Source of the DNA: a virus
IMG/VR virus record: IMGVR_UViG_3300048672_000470
Location: 1 to 21,222 of that record
Reading direction: 5' to 3' (one strand)
Length of the DNA: 21,222 nt
Both the position numbers and the translations under genes were made by a program. Below the pieces are notes generated by a model. The model was not told where the DNA came from. It made no database searches and saw nothing but the letters and a program-made list of their open reading frames with translations. Shown piece by piece: positions 21,204 through 21,222 of this stretch (its first letter is position 1; each line of letters starts with the position of its first letter).

Positions 21204-21222
21204 TAAGGGGATGGGGTAATCG
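21200..21222 (+). CDS. Start of a further gene, cut by the window edge
   Basis: ATG 21200 forms the ATGA junction with the stop of the preceding gene (TGA 21201-21203), and the frame stays open to the end of the window (MIRGWGN). Consistent coupling in this operon is the only evidence; too short to say more. Confidence 0.5.

Noticed and set aside
1-21222. tRNA genes, CRISPR arrays, insertion sequences, integrase attachment sites
   Set aside because: No cloverleaf-like segments, regularly spaced repeats, transposase frames or terminal inverted repeats were seen on reading both strands.

Overview
This window is a late structural segment of a tailed bacteriophage or prophage with a long non-contractile (siphovirus-type) tail and an HK97-type head. 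The host is most likely a member of the Bacteroidota. Start codons are preceded by A/T-rich sequence without Shine-Dalgarno motifs (for example before 408, 6260, 10485, 12748 and 13304). Two candidate promoters carry the Bacteroidota -7 element TAnnTTTG. The DNA is moderately AT-rich. Every gene is on the + strand and nearly all neighbours overlap or abut (ATGA, TAATG, TGATG junctions), as in a phage late operon. The host assignment is an inference; no integrase, lysis or replication gene is in view.

Layout. (1) 1-391: the tail of an upstream membrane-protein gene, a small basic hypothetical gene, and a rho-independent terminator. (2) 408-5889: a tightly coupled glycan-modification cassette. 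It holds a GT-A enzyme resembling polypeptide GalNAc-transferases, a 75-aa unknown, a GT-B (GT4-like) glycosyltransferase, a 26-aa predicted membrane microprotein missed by ordinary ORF length cut-offs, two more GT2-type glycosyltransferases, an alpha-1,2-fucosyltransferase (GT11), a putative sugar O-methyltransferase and an FkbM-type methyltransferase. (3) 5877-8540: packaging module with HNH endonuclease, P27-type small terminase, an unknown, and large terminase starting at TTG. (4) 8540-12746: head module with portal, prohead protease, major capsid protein, gp6-like connector, head-closure protein and a DUF3168-type tail-completion protein. (5) 12748-17941: tail module with tail tube protein, a terminator, the tail assembly chaperones G and GT, an HK97-gp10-like protein, tape measure protein and a large distal-tail protein. 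(6) 17938-21222: adsorption and accessory region with a long tail fibre, a small lipoprotein, two further small ORFs, two small fibre/baseplate-like proteins and the start of one more gene at the right edge.

The two most noteworthy points are as follows. First, the seven-enzyme cassette sits next to the packaging genes and has no flippase, polymerase or lipid-carrier enzyme. It may build and cap (fucose, methyl) a glycan on virion proteins, or alter host surface glycans. Second, there is a textbook -1 ribosomal frameshift site, A AAA AAG at 13567-13573, with a GC-rich hairpin six bases downstream, fusing the 94-aa chaperone G to a 106-aa T domain. Other unusual points are the position of the gp10-like gene between the chaperones and the tape measure, a possible attenuator-like leader ahead of the cassette, and a carbohydrate-binding-like insert in the distal-tail protein.
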